Positions 43,172-51,393 of a DNA stretch of 64,000 nucleotides are shown here, in pieces. The DNA is from an uncultured Acidobacteriota bacterium. GTDB lineage: Bacteria > Acidobacteriota > Terriglobia > Bryobacterales > Bryobacteraceae. Positions within the stretch are counted from its first letter, which is position 1. Every line of letters starts with the position of its first letter. A program made the position numbers and the translations under genes. The stretch is taken from contig CADEFM010000005.1 of the NCBI GenBank assembly GCA_902826605.1, positions 286,298 through 350,297 of the forward strand, in the 5' to 3' direction. Under the pieces are notes generated by a model that saw only the letters and a list, made by a program, of their open reading frames with translations, did not search any database and was not told the origin of the DNA.

Positions 43172-44080
43172 ATGAGATTTGTGATTGCGTTGGGATTACT
43201 GGCTTCGTCGGTTGCGTTCGGGCAGGGTATCAAAGGGGTGATGGCGCCGGACGCCAAAGTGGAACTGGTACAAGAAGGCTTTGTCTTCACGGAAGGGCCG
43301 GTGGGAACGGCGGATGGAGGCCTATATTTTTCCGATCTGCAGACAGGGAACAAGACCTATCGAATGGACCCCAGCGGCAAGATCACGGCATTTCGCGACA
43401 AGACGAATGGGACCAATGGTCTCGCGCTTGACCGCGGAGGTGTGTTACACGGAGTGGAGGGCGAGGGAAAGCGCTTGAGCAGAGTTGAAGCGGATGGCAC
43501 CGTAGCGGTTCTCACCGCCGGCCCCGGCGGCGCGCCGCTACTCGCGCCCAATGATCTTCTGTTCGATGCCAGGGGCGGAATCTACTACACCGATCCCGGA
43601 CCTCGGCCGATCGTTGCCGGGCGCAAGGCATTTGTCTATTACTTACCCCCTGGTTCAAGGGAGCCTCGCATGGTTGACGATTCTATTACGCGTCCCAACG
43701 GACTCACGCTGACCAACAATGGCAAGATGCTAATCGTGGATGACACCGTCGGCGATACCGTATTTGCGTTCGACGTTCAGCCCACCGGTTCAGCCACGAA
43801 CAAACGCCCTTTCGCGAAGATCCACGACGTCAAACCTGGTGGAGAGAGCGGAGCCGATGGCATGGCCATTGACCGCCAGGACCGCCTCTACGTGACCAGC
43901 GCCACGGGAGTTCAGGTGTTTGACCGCAAGGGTGAATACTTGGGGACGATCAAAACGCCGCGCCAGCCCGCCAACGTGGCTTTCAGCGGCAAGGACAAGA
44001 AGACCTTGTTCATCACGGCGCGTGAAGGCTTGTACAAGGTACAGTTGCTCTCGCAAGGACCGAAGCGGCTCGGGAAATAG
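43172..44080 (+). CDS. SMP-30/gluconolactonase-family secreted beta-propeller (second copy)
   Basis: 302 residues from the ATG at 43172, which opens a signal peptide (MRFVIALGLLASSVAFGQG); longer readings overlap the divergent aminotransferase. Propeller signatures: VFTEGPVGTADGGLYFSD (metal Glu), NGTNGLALDRGG, APNDLLFDARGGIYYTDPG, RPNGLTLTNNGKMLIVDD and GADGMAIDRQDRLYVTS, so the Glu/Asn/Asp ligand set is conserved. It is clearly a relative of the protein at 7 kb but diverged. Role: a periplasmic lactonase or esterase. A perfect TATAAT six bases before the start and no Shine-Dalgarno suggest a leaderless transcript. The PH-like membrane protein gene follows 13 bases later. Confidence 0.9.
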   Translation: MRFVIALGLLASSVAFGQGIKGVMAPDAKVELVQEGFVFTEGPVGTADGGLYFSDLQTGNKTYRMDPSGKITAFRDKTNGTNGLALDRGGVLHGVEGEGKRLSRVEADGTVAVLTAGPGGAPLLAPNDLLFDARGGIYYTDPGPRPIVAGRKAFVYYLPPGSREPRMVDDSITRPNGLTLTNNGKMLIVDDTVGDTVFAFDVQPTGSATNKRPFAKIHDVKPGGESGADGMAIDRQDRLYVTSATGVQVFDRKGEYLGTIKTPRQPANVAFSGKDKKTLFITAREGLYKVQLLSQGPKRLGK

Positions 44081-44093
44081 TCGCTAGAGAGAC

Positions 44094-44642
44094 ATGCCGT
44101 ACAGGAGCACTCAAGCCGCCGGAGCGCTTCGGGTGACAATTTCCGCGATGGGCGGGTGGTCTTTTCGAAGAGTATCCACTCTGTTGCTTCTTGTCGTCCT
44201 CTGCGCGTATTTCCTGACGTGGAGTCCCGCCATTTTTCGGGGGCCCTCGGAGGTCAGATTCTTGCTCGCGCATATCGTCGTGACGATTCTGTGGCTTGGC
44301 ACAACAATTGTGTCCGTCGCTTCCGTGGCATGGCTCCTCGCGGGCAGCGAAGAGATATTGCTCGAACCTGACGCTGTACGTCTGCGGTACAGGCGGCGAA
44401 TATTGGAAATCCCAATCTATTTCCGTACGTTCGATTTGAATCAAGTGCACAACCTGGAGGTATGGGCCGATAGCAGTAGCGCCTTCGGTTTCGCGCCACT
44501 TCTGGGCGATGGAAGCAGCACCATTGCTTTCGAGTGCGGCGAAGACACCGTTCGCGTGGGCGATGGGATCGATACTGGGGAAGCTATCACCATCGTCCAG
44601 TTGCTTCAAGACCGATGGCCTGGAATCGTTCGAACGGAGTAG
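44094..44642 (+). CDS. Membrane protein with PH-like C-terminal domain, unknown role
   Basis: 182 residues from ATG at 44094, or 164 from an ATG at 44148 (MGGWSFRRVSTLLLLVVL). Two hydrophobic helices (RVSTLLLLVVLCAYFL and FLLAHIVVTILWLGTTIVSVA) are followed by a beta-rich domain of about 95 residues beginning SEEILLEPDAVRLRYRR, similar in plan to the bacterial PH-like domains of small membrane proteins. No enzyme motif is present. It lies 13 bases after the SMP-30 gene on the same strand and 41 bases before the YqeY gene. Confidence 0.7.
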   Translation: MPYRSTQAAGALRVTISAMGGWSFRRVSTLLLLVVLCAYFLTWSPAIFRGPSEVRFLLAHIVVTILWLGTTIVSVASVAWLLAGSEEILLEPDAVRLRYRRRILEIPIYFRTFDLNQVHNLEVWADSSSAFGFAPLLGDGSSTIAFECGEDTVRVGDGIDTGEAITIVQLLQDRWPGIVRTE

Positions 44643-44683
44643 CATCCTGCAATGGATGTGCACGAACCGTTAACCTAGTGCGT

Positions 44684-45130
44684 ATGCCGCTTCTCGATCA
44701 AATCCAAAAAGACATGGTATCCGCTATGAAGGCCAAGGAAGAACTCCGGCTGGAGACGCTGCGGATGATCAAGTCCGCCTTGCACAAGCACACGGTCGAT
44801 TCCATGAAGCCGCATGACGAGCAGTCCGAGCTGCAAGTGCTGACCACCCTGGTAAAGCAGCGTCGCGAATCGGCGGATATGTTTCGTAAGGGAGGCCGCG
44901 AAGAGCTGGCGACGAAGGAAGAGGCCGAAAGCAAGCTCATCGAATCCTATATGCCTTCGGCACCCTCCGAGCAAGAGATTGACGCGGCCATCGCTGCGGC
45001 CATGGCCGAGACGGGCGCTACTTCGCAGAAACAAATGGGGGCGGTGATGAAGGCTGTGCAGGCCAAGCTTGCCGGCAAACGCGTTGATGGGAAAGCGGTG
45101 AGCGATCGGGTGCGCTCCAAACTGGCATAA
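44684..45130 (+). CDS. GatB/YqeY-domain protein
   Basis: 148 residues from the ATG at 44684; the longer frame upstream overlaps the preceding gene. The full YqeY plan is seen: LLDQIQKDMVSAMKAKEELRLETLRMIKSALH, LTTLVKQRRESADMFRKGGREELATKEEAE, and the C-terminal KQMGAVMKAVQAKLAGKRVDGKAVSDRVRSKL. This domain is shared with the tail of the amidotransferase subunit GatB, where it contacts tRNA; free YqeY proteins are often near translation or stress genes but their role is not settled. It converges with the SDR gene. Confidence 0.93.
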   Translation: MPLLDQIQKDMVSAMKAKEELRLETLRMIKSALHKHTVDSMKPHDEQSELQVLTTLVKQRRESADMFRKGGREELATKEEAESKLIESYMPSAPSEQEIDAAIAAAMAETGATSQKQMGAVMKAVQAKLAGKRVDGKAVSDRVRSKLA

Positions 45131-45176
45131 ATGCCGATGGAGTGGCAATCCTCACTAGTCGGGAAGATGCCTCGAT

Positions 45177-45881
45177 TCAGTCCATGGGATTCGTAGCGAA
45201 GACCGAGAGTTCCGGCGTGAATCCCCGATCGTTCATTTCAAGGATCGCCTTGATTGAGTGCGCTATGTCTTCGCTGCGCAGCTTGCTGGGGTTATCTTTC
45301 TGCGGGAAACCGGCGCGGCGCGCGAAGTCGGTAATCACCTCGCTTGGATTGACGAGGAAAACGCGAACGTTATATTTGCGAAGCTCGGCGCGCCAGCACT
45401 CGGTCATTCCGCGAAGGGCGAACTTGCTTCCGTAATAGGCCGTTCCGTTGGGGGCGCCACGCAAGGCGGCGGTGGAGGCGATATTGATCAAATTGCCACG
45501 CTTGCGCTCCTTGAAAATCTTGGCCGCTTCGCGCGCCATCAGCATGGCACCGGTCACGTTGGTGGCGAACACAGCGTCGAAGCTGGCGCGGTCCATATCG
45601 GTGAGTTCCTTCAGCACGCCGATACCGGCATTATTGATCAGAACGTCCAGATCGCCCAGCTTCTCCTTGACTTCGCGAAAGGTGCGCAGGACGTCGTCCT
45701 CCTTGGAAACGTCCGCTTGTATGCCAACGACTCCCAAAGCGCTGGCGGCTTCCTTTAACTGTTTGGGGTCGCGCCCTGTGATGGCTACACGGGCTCCCGC
45801 TTCCGCAAGCACTTGCGCCGCCGCGCGGCCAAGTCCGCTTGATCCGCCTGTGATCAGAACCACTGCATTCTTTAGATCCAT
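45177..45881 (-). CDS. Short-chain dehydrogenase/reductase
   Basis: 234 residues from the ATG at 45881 (MDLKNAVVLITGG); the extra 16 residues of the longer frame are not SDR-like. The cofactor motif is TGGSSGLG, followed by NNAG, the catalytic Ser in NIASTAALRG and YYGSK (YxxxK). An Arg in ITGRDPKQ after the second strand suggests NADPH preference. Role: oxidoreductase on an unknown alcohol or ketone; the family is too broad for a substrate. It stands alone between the convergent YqeY gene and a divergent exported hydrolase. Confidence 0.92.
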   Translation of the reverse strand: MDLKNAVVLITGGSSGLGRAAAQVLAEAGARVAITGRDPKQLKEAASALGVVGIQADVSKEDDVLRTFREVKEKLGDLDVLINNAGIGVLKELTDMDRASFDAVFATNVTGAMLMAREAAKIFKERKRGNLINIASTAALRGAPNGTAYYGSKFALRGMTECWRAELRKYNVRVFLVNPSEVITDFARRAGFPQKDNPSKLRSEDIAHSIKAILEMNDRGFTPELSVFATNPMD

Positions 45882-45986
45882 TTCTCCATGGTAAGGGACT
45901 TTGCCCCAGGATCGCGGATTCCCATCCAAGCGCTGTTGAGCGGACCGGGATTCGTCTTCAAGCCATATGCGATAAACTAGCGTGCT

Positions 45987-47006
45987 ATGCAGAAATCCCG
46001 TGTGGTTCTGTCCCTACTTTCCTTGAGCGCCGCAGCTCTTGCGCAATCGGCCGACACAGGTACAGCCCACAAGGCTGCTGCGACGGCTTTACTGAATTCG
46101 AATAACGCCGGAGCCGCGCGCCTTGCCTGCCCGGCCAGCATCTTCCGCGTGCCGACGTCCAATCCGGCGGGCGGCGGTCCGCCCAGAGCTACCGGCGCTC
46201 CTGGGGGCGGCGGTGGAGGGCGGGGCGCTGCCGGACCACCCACCATCCCGCCGCGGGATGCTTGGTATGCCGAAGGAGGGCAGGTTTTTGACAACCTCTA
46301 TTTGCTGACCACAAAAACGAACAGCGCGTGGGCGGTAAACACTTCAGCCGGGATCATTCTGATCGATACCCTCTACGGTTACGCCGCGCAGGACGAAATT
46401 GTGGATGGCCTGAAGAAGGTAGGCCTCGATCCGGCCAATATCAAGTACATTGTCGTCAGTCACGCGCATGGCGATCACGACGGTAGTGTCAAATTTCTAC
46501 AGGACACTTACAATCCACGGATCATCATGGGTCCTAGAGACTGGGAATTGGCCGCGCGGGAAGCCAATCCACCGCGCCGCGATATGGACGCCACGGATGG
46601 ACAGAAGCTCACTCTTGGCGATACAACTATCACAATCTACATTACCCCCGGGCATACTGCCAGCACTCTTTCCGTGCTGGTTCCGGTGAAGGATCATGGG
46701 GTGCCACACCTGGCAATGGAGTGGGGCGGGACGGCCCTGAGCGGGAATACATCCAGGGAAATGCTGCAGTCCTATATTTCGAATGCGGGCCGCTTCCTGG
46801 ATATTGCGGACGGCTCGGGCGCCGATGTGATTATCGTCAACCACACCGACTACAATGACGCGCTAGCAAGGCTTGAACGGACAAAAGCGCGGAAACCCGG
46901 CGAACCCAACCCGTGGGTAGTCGGTAAGCCTGAAGTCCGGAATTATCTCACTGTCGTGCAGGAATGCGCGAAGTCCTGGCTCGCAATCGGCGACGGGCGG
47001 CCGTGA
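45987..47006 (+). CDS. Exported metallo-beta-lactamase-fold hydrolase, subclass B3-like
   Basis: 339 residues, with signal peptide MQKSRVVLSLLSLSAAALAQ. A low-complexity Gly/Pro linker (about residues 55-88) precedes the fold, which starts WYAEGGQVFDNLYLLTTKTNSAW. Zinc ligands: VVSHAHGDHDGS (HxHxDH), PGHTAST (His) and VNHTDYND (late His). This ligand order resembles subclass B3 enzymes, though activity on beta-lactams cannot be assumed; many such secreted relatives are lactonases or other hydrolases. TAAACT at 45973-45978 lies 8 bases before the ATG and no Shine-Dalgarno is visible. Its stop is 40 bases from the convergent formyl-THF-hydrolase-like gene. Confidence 0.87.
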   Translation: MQKSRVVLSLLSLSAAALAQSADTGTAHKAAATALLNSNNAGAARLACPASIFRVPTSNPAGGGPPRATGAPGGGGGGRGAAGPPTIPPRDAWYAEGGQVFDNLYLLTTKTNSAWAVNTSAGIILIDTLYGYAAQDEIVDGLKKVGLDPANIKYIVVSHAHGDHDGSVKFLQDTYNPRIIMGPRDWELAAREANPPRRDMDATDGQKLTLGDTTITIYITPGHTASTLSVLVPVKDHGVPHLAMEWGGTALSGNTSREMLQSYISNAGRFLDIADGSGADVIIVNHTDYNDALARLERTKARKPGEPNPWVVGKPEVRNYLTVVQECAKSWLAIGDGRP

Positions 47007-47046
47007 GAACAAGCACCCGCTGCACTTACCGCGCCGGCGATATCTG

Positions 47047-47979
47047 TCAGCTTCCGAGCAATCCGCCTGGCTGAAGGCCAGTTGCTTGAGCAAGTTCGCC
47101 GGCGTTCGCTTTCTTGCCGTCCTCGAACTTAGCTTTCAGGACTTCTATCAAGCCGCCCTGGGCTGTGATCTTGAAGCTTTGAGGAGTGATGTCCGTGATC
47201 TCGCCTATCTTGCCGGATACGTCGGCAAAGCGGCGAAAAAGCGATTTGCGAGCTTCGAATAGCTGAAGCTTCTTGCCGTTATGCGTTGTCCACGCGCCCG
47301 GCGCGGGGTTACATCCGCGAATCAGATTGTAGACGTGATCGATAGGCTTGGCCCAGTCGATTTTAGCTTCCGCTGCGCGGCACCAGCCCTCATAACTCGC
47401 TTGCGATTCATCTTGAACCGCCTCGGTATGCTTGCCGGACAAAACCAGGCTTGCGGCCTCAAGCATTGCTTGGACACCCATCGGGAAGAGGCGATCGAAG
47501 TAGACCGTGCCCAGCGTGTCGTCGGGACTTATGGGAGTCTTTTTTTGCAGAACTATCGCCCCTTCGTCCAGGCCATCCGACGGGCGAAATATCGTTAGCC
47601 CGGTTTCCGCTTCGCCTTTGATAATCGGCCAGTTGATCGAACTTGGGCCGCGGTATTTGGGAAGCAGCGACGGGTGATATTGAATCGTCCCGTGCTTGGG
47701 AATTGTCACAAATTCTTGTGGTGCGAATTGGAGGACGAACGCCATGATGCCGATGTCCGCGCCCGCTTCTTGCATGGCCCGCGTGGCTTCCGGATCACGC
47801 AGGGACTTGAATTGATGTACTTTCAGACCCTTTTCCTGAGCAGCGGCTCGGAGCGCATCCGGGCGAGCGCCCTCCTTTTCCGGCGCGCAGAACACGGCTG
47901 CGACCTCGTCTCCTTGGGCGAGAAATGCCTCCAATACGGCTTTCCCGAAATCCTGCTGGCCGATGATCGCGATCTTCAT
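47047..47979 (-). CDS. 10-formyl-tetrahydrofolate hydrolase-like formyltransferase
   Basis: 310 residues. It resembles the N-terminal hydrolase domain of 10-formyl-THF dehydrogenase (ALDH1L type) more than ordinary methionyl-tRNA formyltransferase: MKIAIIGQQDFGKAVLEAF, IPKHGTIQYHPSLLPKYRG, PSSINWPIIKGE and RPSDGLDEGAIVLQKK. H102 and D138 fall where the catalytic His106/Asp142 pair of that domain stand, with the same 36-residue spacing. The C-terminal subdomain (PIDHVYNLIRGCNPAPGAW, KKLQLFEAR) is complete, but no aldehyde-dehydrogenase part follows. It starts 6 bases after the CoA-transferase, so it probably handles formyl groups made by the module. Whether it makes or breaks formyl-THF is open. 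Confidence 0.82.
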   Translation of the reverse strand: MKIAIIGQQDFGKAVLEAFLAQGDEVAAVFCAPEKEGARPDALRAAAQEKGLKVHQFKSLRDPEATRAMQEAGADIGIMAFVLQFAPQEFVTIPKHGTIQYHPSLLPKYRGPSSINWPIIKGEAETGLTIFRPSDGLDEGAIVLQKKTPISPDDTLGTVYFDRLFPMGVQAMLEAASLVLSGKHTEAVQDESQASYEGWCRAAEAKIDWAKPIDHVYNLIRGCNPAPGAWTTHNGKKLQLFEARKSLFRRFADVSGKIGEITDITPQSFKITAQGGLIEVLKAKFEDGKKANAGELAQATGLQPGGLLGS

Positions 47980-47985
47980 GGCTCT

Positions 47986-49257
47986 TTACGTAGCTTTCGC
48001 CTTCGGAGGCAGTGAAAACGCACCCGCGGCTTTCTTGGTAGCGATGTCGGCATCGCTCCAGCCGAGGACCTCTTTGAGAATTTCGTCCGTATGCTCACCG
48101 AGCGTGGGTGAACGCTCAATCTTTGCCGGGGATGCCGAAAGCTTGATGGGCATGCCGACGTTAAACCACTTACCGCGCTCCGGATGGTCGAGTTCCACGT
48201 ACATCTCGCGTCCTCGCACGTGATCGTCATTGGCCAGATCTTCGGTAGACATGATGGGACCACAAGGCACATCGAGTTCGTTTAAAATCGCCATGAGTTC
48301 GCGTTTGGTGTAATTCGAGCCGTACTGATCGAGCATTCGCCAGATCTCATTCTGATTCTTACGGCGGTCGGCGATCTTGGCAAAGCGCTCGTCCGTAGCC
48401 AATTCCGGATGGCCCAGCGCAGGACCAATGCATTTCGCGAGCCCATCCCACACGGCTTCCTGCACAACCACGTACAAATAATCGTTGGGACCGCCTGGCT
48501 TACACTTCACTGCGTTGCCCAACTGGCCTCCGCCGGAATCGTTGCCCGCGCGCGGGGTGGCTTTGAGCCCTTCGGTCGGCACCGAGTACTCCGAAAGAGT
48601 CTGGCGCGTGAGGCGCTGGTGATCACGGAACTTTACCCGGCACAGGTTCATCACGCCGTCCATCATTGCGACTTCCACGTATTGACCCTGGCCCGTGATA
48701 TCACGCTGACGGAGCGCCGCAAGCAGTCCGATCGCCAGATGCAGTCCGGTGCCCGAATCGCCTATCTGCGCGCCCGTGACGTAGGGCGGGCCGTCCGGTA
48801 TTCCCGTGGTGCTCATGGCGCCGCCCATCGCCTGCGCCACGTTCTCATAGGCTTTGAAATCGGCGTACGGACCGGACGAACCGAAGCCCTTGATGGAACC
48901 CATCACAATGCGGGGATTGATTTCGTGAATTTTTTCCCACGGAAAACCCAGCCGGTCGAGCACGCCCGGGCCGAAATTTTCCATGACGAGATCGCATTTC
49001 TTCAGCAATTCGACAAACGTGGCTTTGCCGTCCGGAGACTTCATGTTGACCGTGATCGAACGCTTGTTGCAGTTCAACATGGTGAAATACAGGCTGTCCG
49101 CATTCGGCACATCGCGCAACTGTCCGCGGGTGGCATCGCCGGCGGGGGATTCGAATTTGATCACGTCGGCCCCCAGCCAAGCCAGCAATTGCGAGCAGGT
49201 TGGCCCCGCCTGCACATGCGTCATGTCGAGGATGCGGATACCCTTCAGTGCTTCCAT
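47986..49257 (-). CDS. frc: Formyl-CoA:oxalate CoA-transferase (class III)
   Basis: 423 residues, the normal length for the family. It follows Oxalobacter Frc closely in [78 protein letters not shown] and [15 protein letters not shown]167 takes the place of the catalytic Asp169. The glycine loop over the active site is [11 protein letters not shown]. It swaps CoA from formyl-CoA to oxalate, giving oxalyl-CoA for the decarboxylase encoded upstream. An AAGGAGA site precedes the ATG. It lies between the ThDP enzyme and the formyl-THF-hydrolase-like gene. An alternative substrate acid is possible, but the motif match favours oxalate. Confidence 0.9.
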   Translation of the reverse strand: MEALKGIRILDMTHVQAGPTCSQLLAWLGADVIKFESPAGDATRGQLRDVPNADSLYFTMLNCNKRSITVNMKSPDGKATFVELLKKCDLVMENFGPGVLDRLGFPWEKIHEINPRIVMGSIKGFGSSGPYADFKAYENVAQAMGGAMSTTGIPDGPPYVTGAQIGDSGTGLHLAIGLLAALRQRDITGQGQYVEVAMMDGVMNLCRVKFRDHQRLTRQTLSEYSVPTEGLKATPRAGNDSGGGQLGNAVKCKPGGPNDYLYVVVQEAVWDGLAKCIGPALGHPELATDERFAKIADRRKNQNEIWRMLDQYGSNYTKRELMAILNELDVPCGPIMSTEDLANDDHVRGREMYVELDHPERGKWFNVGMPIKLSASPAKIERSPTLGEHTDEILKEVLGWSDADIATKKAAGAFSLPPKAKAT

Positions 49258-49303
49258 CTATGTCTCCTTGGTTGAACGGCGCGCCAGCCAACAATGTGGC
49301 GGA

Positions 49304-51016
49304 CTACTTATACATGGTCTGGTTCGAAGTGCCGGACGAATACACGTCGCGGTTGATCACCACGTCTACTAGCGCGGGCTTGCCTGAGTCCCTGGCCTTT
49401 TCGAGGGCCGGCCGGATGTCCTCCGGTTTCGTCACGCGGATGCCAAAACCGCCCATCGCTTCGGCCAAATGGTCGAACCGCACGTCTCCCACGACGTTGC
49501 CGATATCGCCGCGGCCGGGGTACTTGCGTTCCTGGCCAAACCGGATCTGGTTCCACGAAGAATTGTTCCCGATGACGCCGACGAACGGCAGCTTACGATG
49601 CACCATGGTAATGAAATCGAAGCCCGTCAGCGTGAAGGAGCAATCGCCGTACAGCACCACCACATCGCGTTGCGGCTGCGCAAACTTGGAAGCCATCGCA
49701 AAACCGGTGCCAACGCCGAGGGTGCCGAGCGGGCCTGGGTCCATCCAGCCCCCGGGTTTATGCGGACGAACGATGGAGCCGGAGAATGTGACGATGTCGC
49801 CTCCGTCTCCTATATAGACCGTATCTTCCAGGAGGAATTCGTTGATTTCGTGGCACAGGCGCACCGGATGGATGGGCACCTCGTTCGCCGCGATGATCTT
49901 GTCATTCTTGTTCTGGCTCTTCAACTCGTCTTCCCGCAGCATCTGTAGGAACGGATCGTGTTTCCGGGCAACATCACCCTTGGAGGCTTCGCACATGGCG
50001 TTCACGATGGTGCGCAGATTGCCTACCAGGCCGAAATCGAAATCGCGATTGTTGCCGACGTTCTTGTAATCCATGTCCATGATCACGATCTTGGCTTTGG
50101 GATTTAGACGCCGGCCGTAGCCCATGCGGAAATCGAGCGGAGTGCCTGCCAGCAGAATGACGTCGGCGTTATCGAACGCGGCCTTTCTGGAAGGCATAAA
50201 CGCATGGGAATGATCGCGAGGCAGCGTTCCGCGGGCCGAGCCGTTTACATAAATCGGCATGTTGAAATGGCGGGCGAAGCGGTCGATAGCGTCGTGCGCG
50301 CGGCACGTGCGCGCCTGGGTTCCGAATAGCGCCACGGGGCGCTCGGCGTTCGCCAGAAGGTCGGCGACCTGCTGCACGATGTTGGGATCGCCCACGAATT
50401 CGGCTGGTCCGCCGTCTGCGCCGCGCACGCGGTAATTTTTGGGATAACGCACCTTCGCCGCCTCGACTTTGCCGTCCATGATGTCGTGGGGGATTTCGAG
50501 GAAGCCAGGGCCGGGCGCGCCGTTATACATTTCCCGGAACGCGATGCCCATCATTTCGGCGACGCGGTCCGTCGTCATCACCAATGACGCGAACTTGCTG
50601 ATGGGCGTCATCATTTCGGTGTGCCGCAATTCCTGCAATCCGCCCATCCGGTATTGTTTGAGGGCGGAATTGCCGCCGATTAGCAGCATGGGGCTCTCGG
50701 CGCGGTACGCGTTCGCCATTCCGGTGACGGCGTCCGTGGTGCCAGGGCCGGCGGTAACCACGGCGCAGCCCAATCCGGTGATTCGCGCGTAGGCATCCGC
50801 CGCGTGCGCCGCCACCTGTTCATGCCGCACATCGATGATTTCAATGCCTTCGTCGATACATCCGTTATAGATATCGACGATGTGGCCACCCGAAATGGTG
50901 AAGATGTGCTTGATGCCCTCCTGCTTCAGCATTTTGGCGACGATCTGGCCGCTCGAAATCATCTCGGGGGTCGGGGCGGCTTGTGGATCTATAGCGGTGT
51001 CAGCGGCGGTTGCCAT
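49304..51016 (-). CDS. ThDP-dependent oxalyl-CoA decarboxylase / 2-hydroxyacyl-CoA lyase-like enzyme
   Basis: 570 residues. Three thiamine-enzyme domains are visible: the N-terminal PYR domain with catalytic Glu in VRHEQVAAHAADAYAR (E66) and VTAGPGTTDAVTGMANA, a central domain (ERPVALFGTQARTC), and the PP domain with GDGGDIVTF and the ThDP-Mg motif YGDCSFTLTGFDF..NN. The sequence is not as close to Oxalobacter Oxc as the neighbouring transferase is to Frc, and shares traits with 2-hydroxyacyl-CoA lyases and acetolactate-synthase-like proteins. In context it would split oxalyl-CoA to formyl-CoA and carbon dioxide, or cleave a 2-hydroxyacyl-CoA; both yield formyl-CoA. AGGAGA precedes the ATG. 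First gene of the three-gene unit. Confidence 0.84.
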   Translation of the reverse strand: MATAADTAIDPQAAPTPEMISSGQIVAKMLKQEGIKHIFTISGGHIVDIYNGCIDEGIEIIDVRHEQVAAHAADAYARITGLGCAVVTAGPGTTDAVTGMANAYRAESPMLLIGGNSALKQYRMGGLQELRHTEMMTPISKFASLVMTTDRVAEMMGIAFREMYNGAPGPGFLEIPHDIMDGKVEAAKVRYPKNYRVRGADGGPAEFVGDPNIVQQVADLLANAERPVALFGTQARTCRAHDAIDRFARHFNMPIYVNGSARGTLPRDHSHAFMPSRKAAFDNADVILLAGTPLDFRMGYGRRLNPKAKIVIMDMDYKNVGNNRDFDFGLVGNLRTIVNAMCEASKGDVARKHDPFLQMLREDELKSQNKNDKIIAANEVPIHPVRLCHEINEFLLEDTVYIGDGGDIVTFSGSIVRPHKPGGWMDPGPLGTLGVGTGFAMASKFAQPQRDVVVLYGDCSFTLTGFDFITMVHRKLPFVGVIGNNSSWNQIRFGQERKYPGRGDIGNVVGDVRFDHLAEAMGGFGIRVTKPEDIRPALEKARDSGKPALVDVVINRDVYSSGTSNQTMYK

Positions 51017-51393
51017 AAAGTGTCTCCTGTGTGGAACTCACGAACTGCGGAACACACTATTCTATACGATGACGTTGCCTTCCTGGTCAACCGAATCGGG
51101 AGCGGTCTTGGCGCTGTCAATCCCTGAGGTGTGGCTTTCGCTGAACTTCTTCTCAGCGTGTGACCTACGTTCTTCCGTGTGGTCATTGTCCTCAGCTAAG
51201 GTGTGCATGAGGCAAAAGGCAAGAGGCGCGCCGGCGCGGACGCGATGTGCGGCGGTGGCCAGATTTGTTCCGACCGACAAGACTGGGTAGCAGGTCAATC
51301 CCCCGGGCGGAACCAGTGGTTTTGGACCAGTGGCGGTTGCGATGAGCGTCTCCCATATGAAAGTCTAAGACTTCGACGCCGGGAACGTGAATC
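51017..51393. other. Intergenic stretch, 377 bases
   Basis: This gap lies between the divergent ThDP-enzyme and phosphoglucomutase genes and must hold both promoters. A minus-strand frame of up to 78 residues (51062-51298) ends HTSGIDSAKTAPDSVDQEGN and is hydrophilic; it lacks a ribosome site and I could not decide whether it is coding. A short direct repeat, ACCAGTGG, occurs twice around 51320-51340. No terminator or clear promoter boxes were found. Confidence 0.5.

Noticed and set aside
45987..47006. Calling the exported B3-like protein an antibiotic-resistance beta-lactamase
   Set aside because: The zinc ligands fit subclass B3, but the long Gly/Pro linker, the divergence elsewhere and the wide range of activities in this fold do not support a resistance claim.
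47047..47979. Naming the formyltransferase gene fmt (methionyl-tRNA formyltransferase)
   Set aside because: The YHPSLLPKYRGPSSINW segment and overall plan fit the 10-formyl-THF hydrolase domain better, and the neighbours are CoA-dependent C1 enzymes rather than def or translation genes.
48409..49275. Plus-strand open frame (288 codons) opposite frc
   Set aside because: Antisense to the clear CoA-transferase; composition rich in His and Arg with no recognisable motif.
51062..51298. Hydrophilic minus-strand frame in the ThDP-enzyme/pgm gap
   Set aside because: The C-terminal half looks protein-like, but there is no ribosome site, and the first half is a poor sequence; not strong enough to list as a gene.
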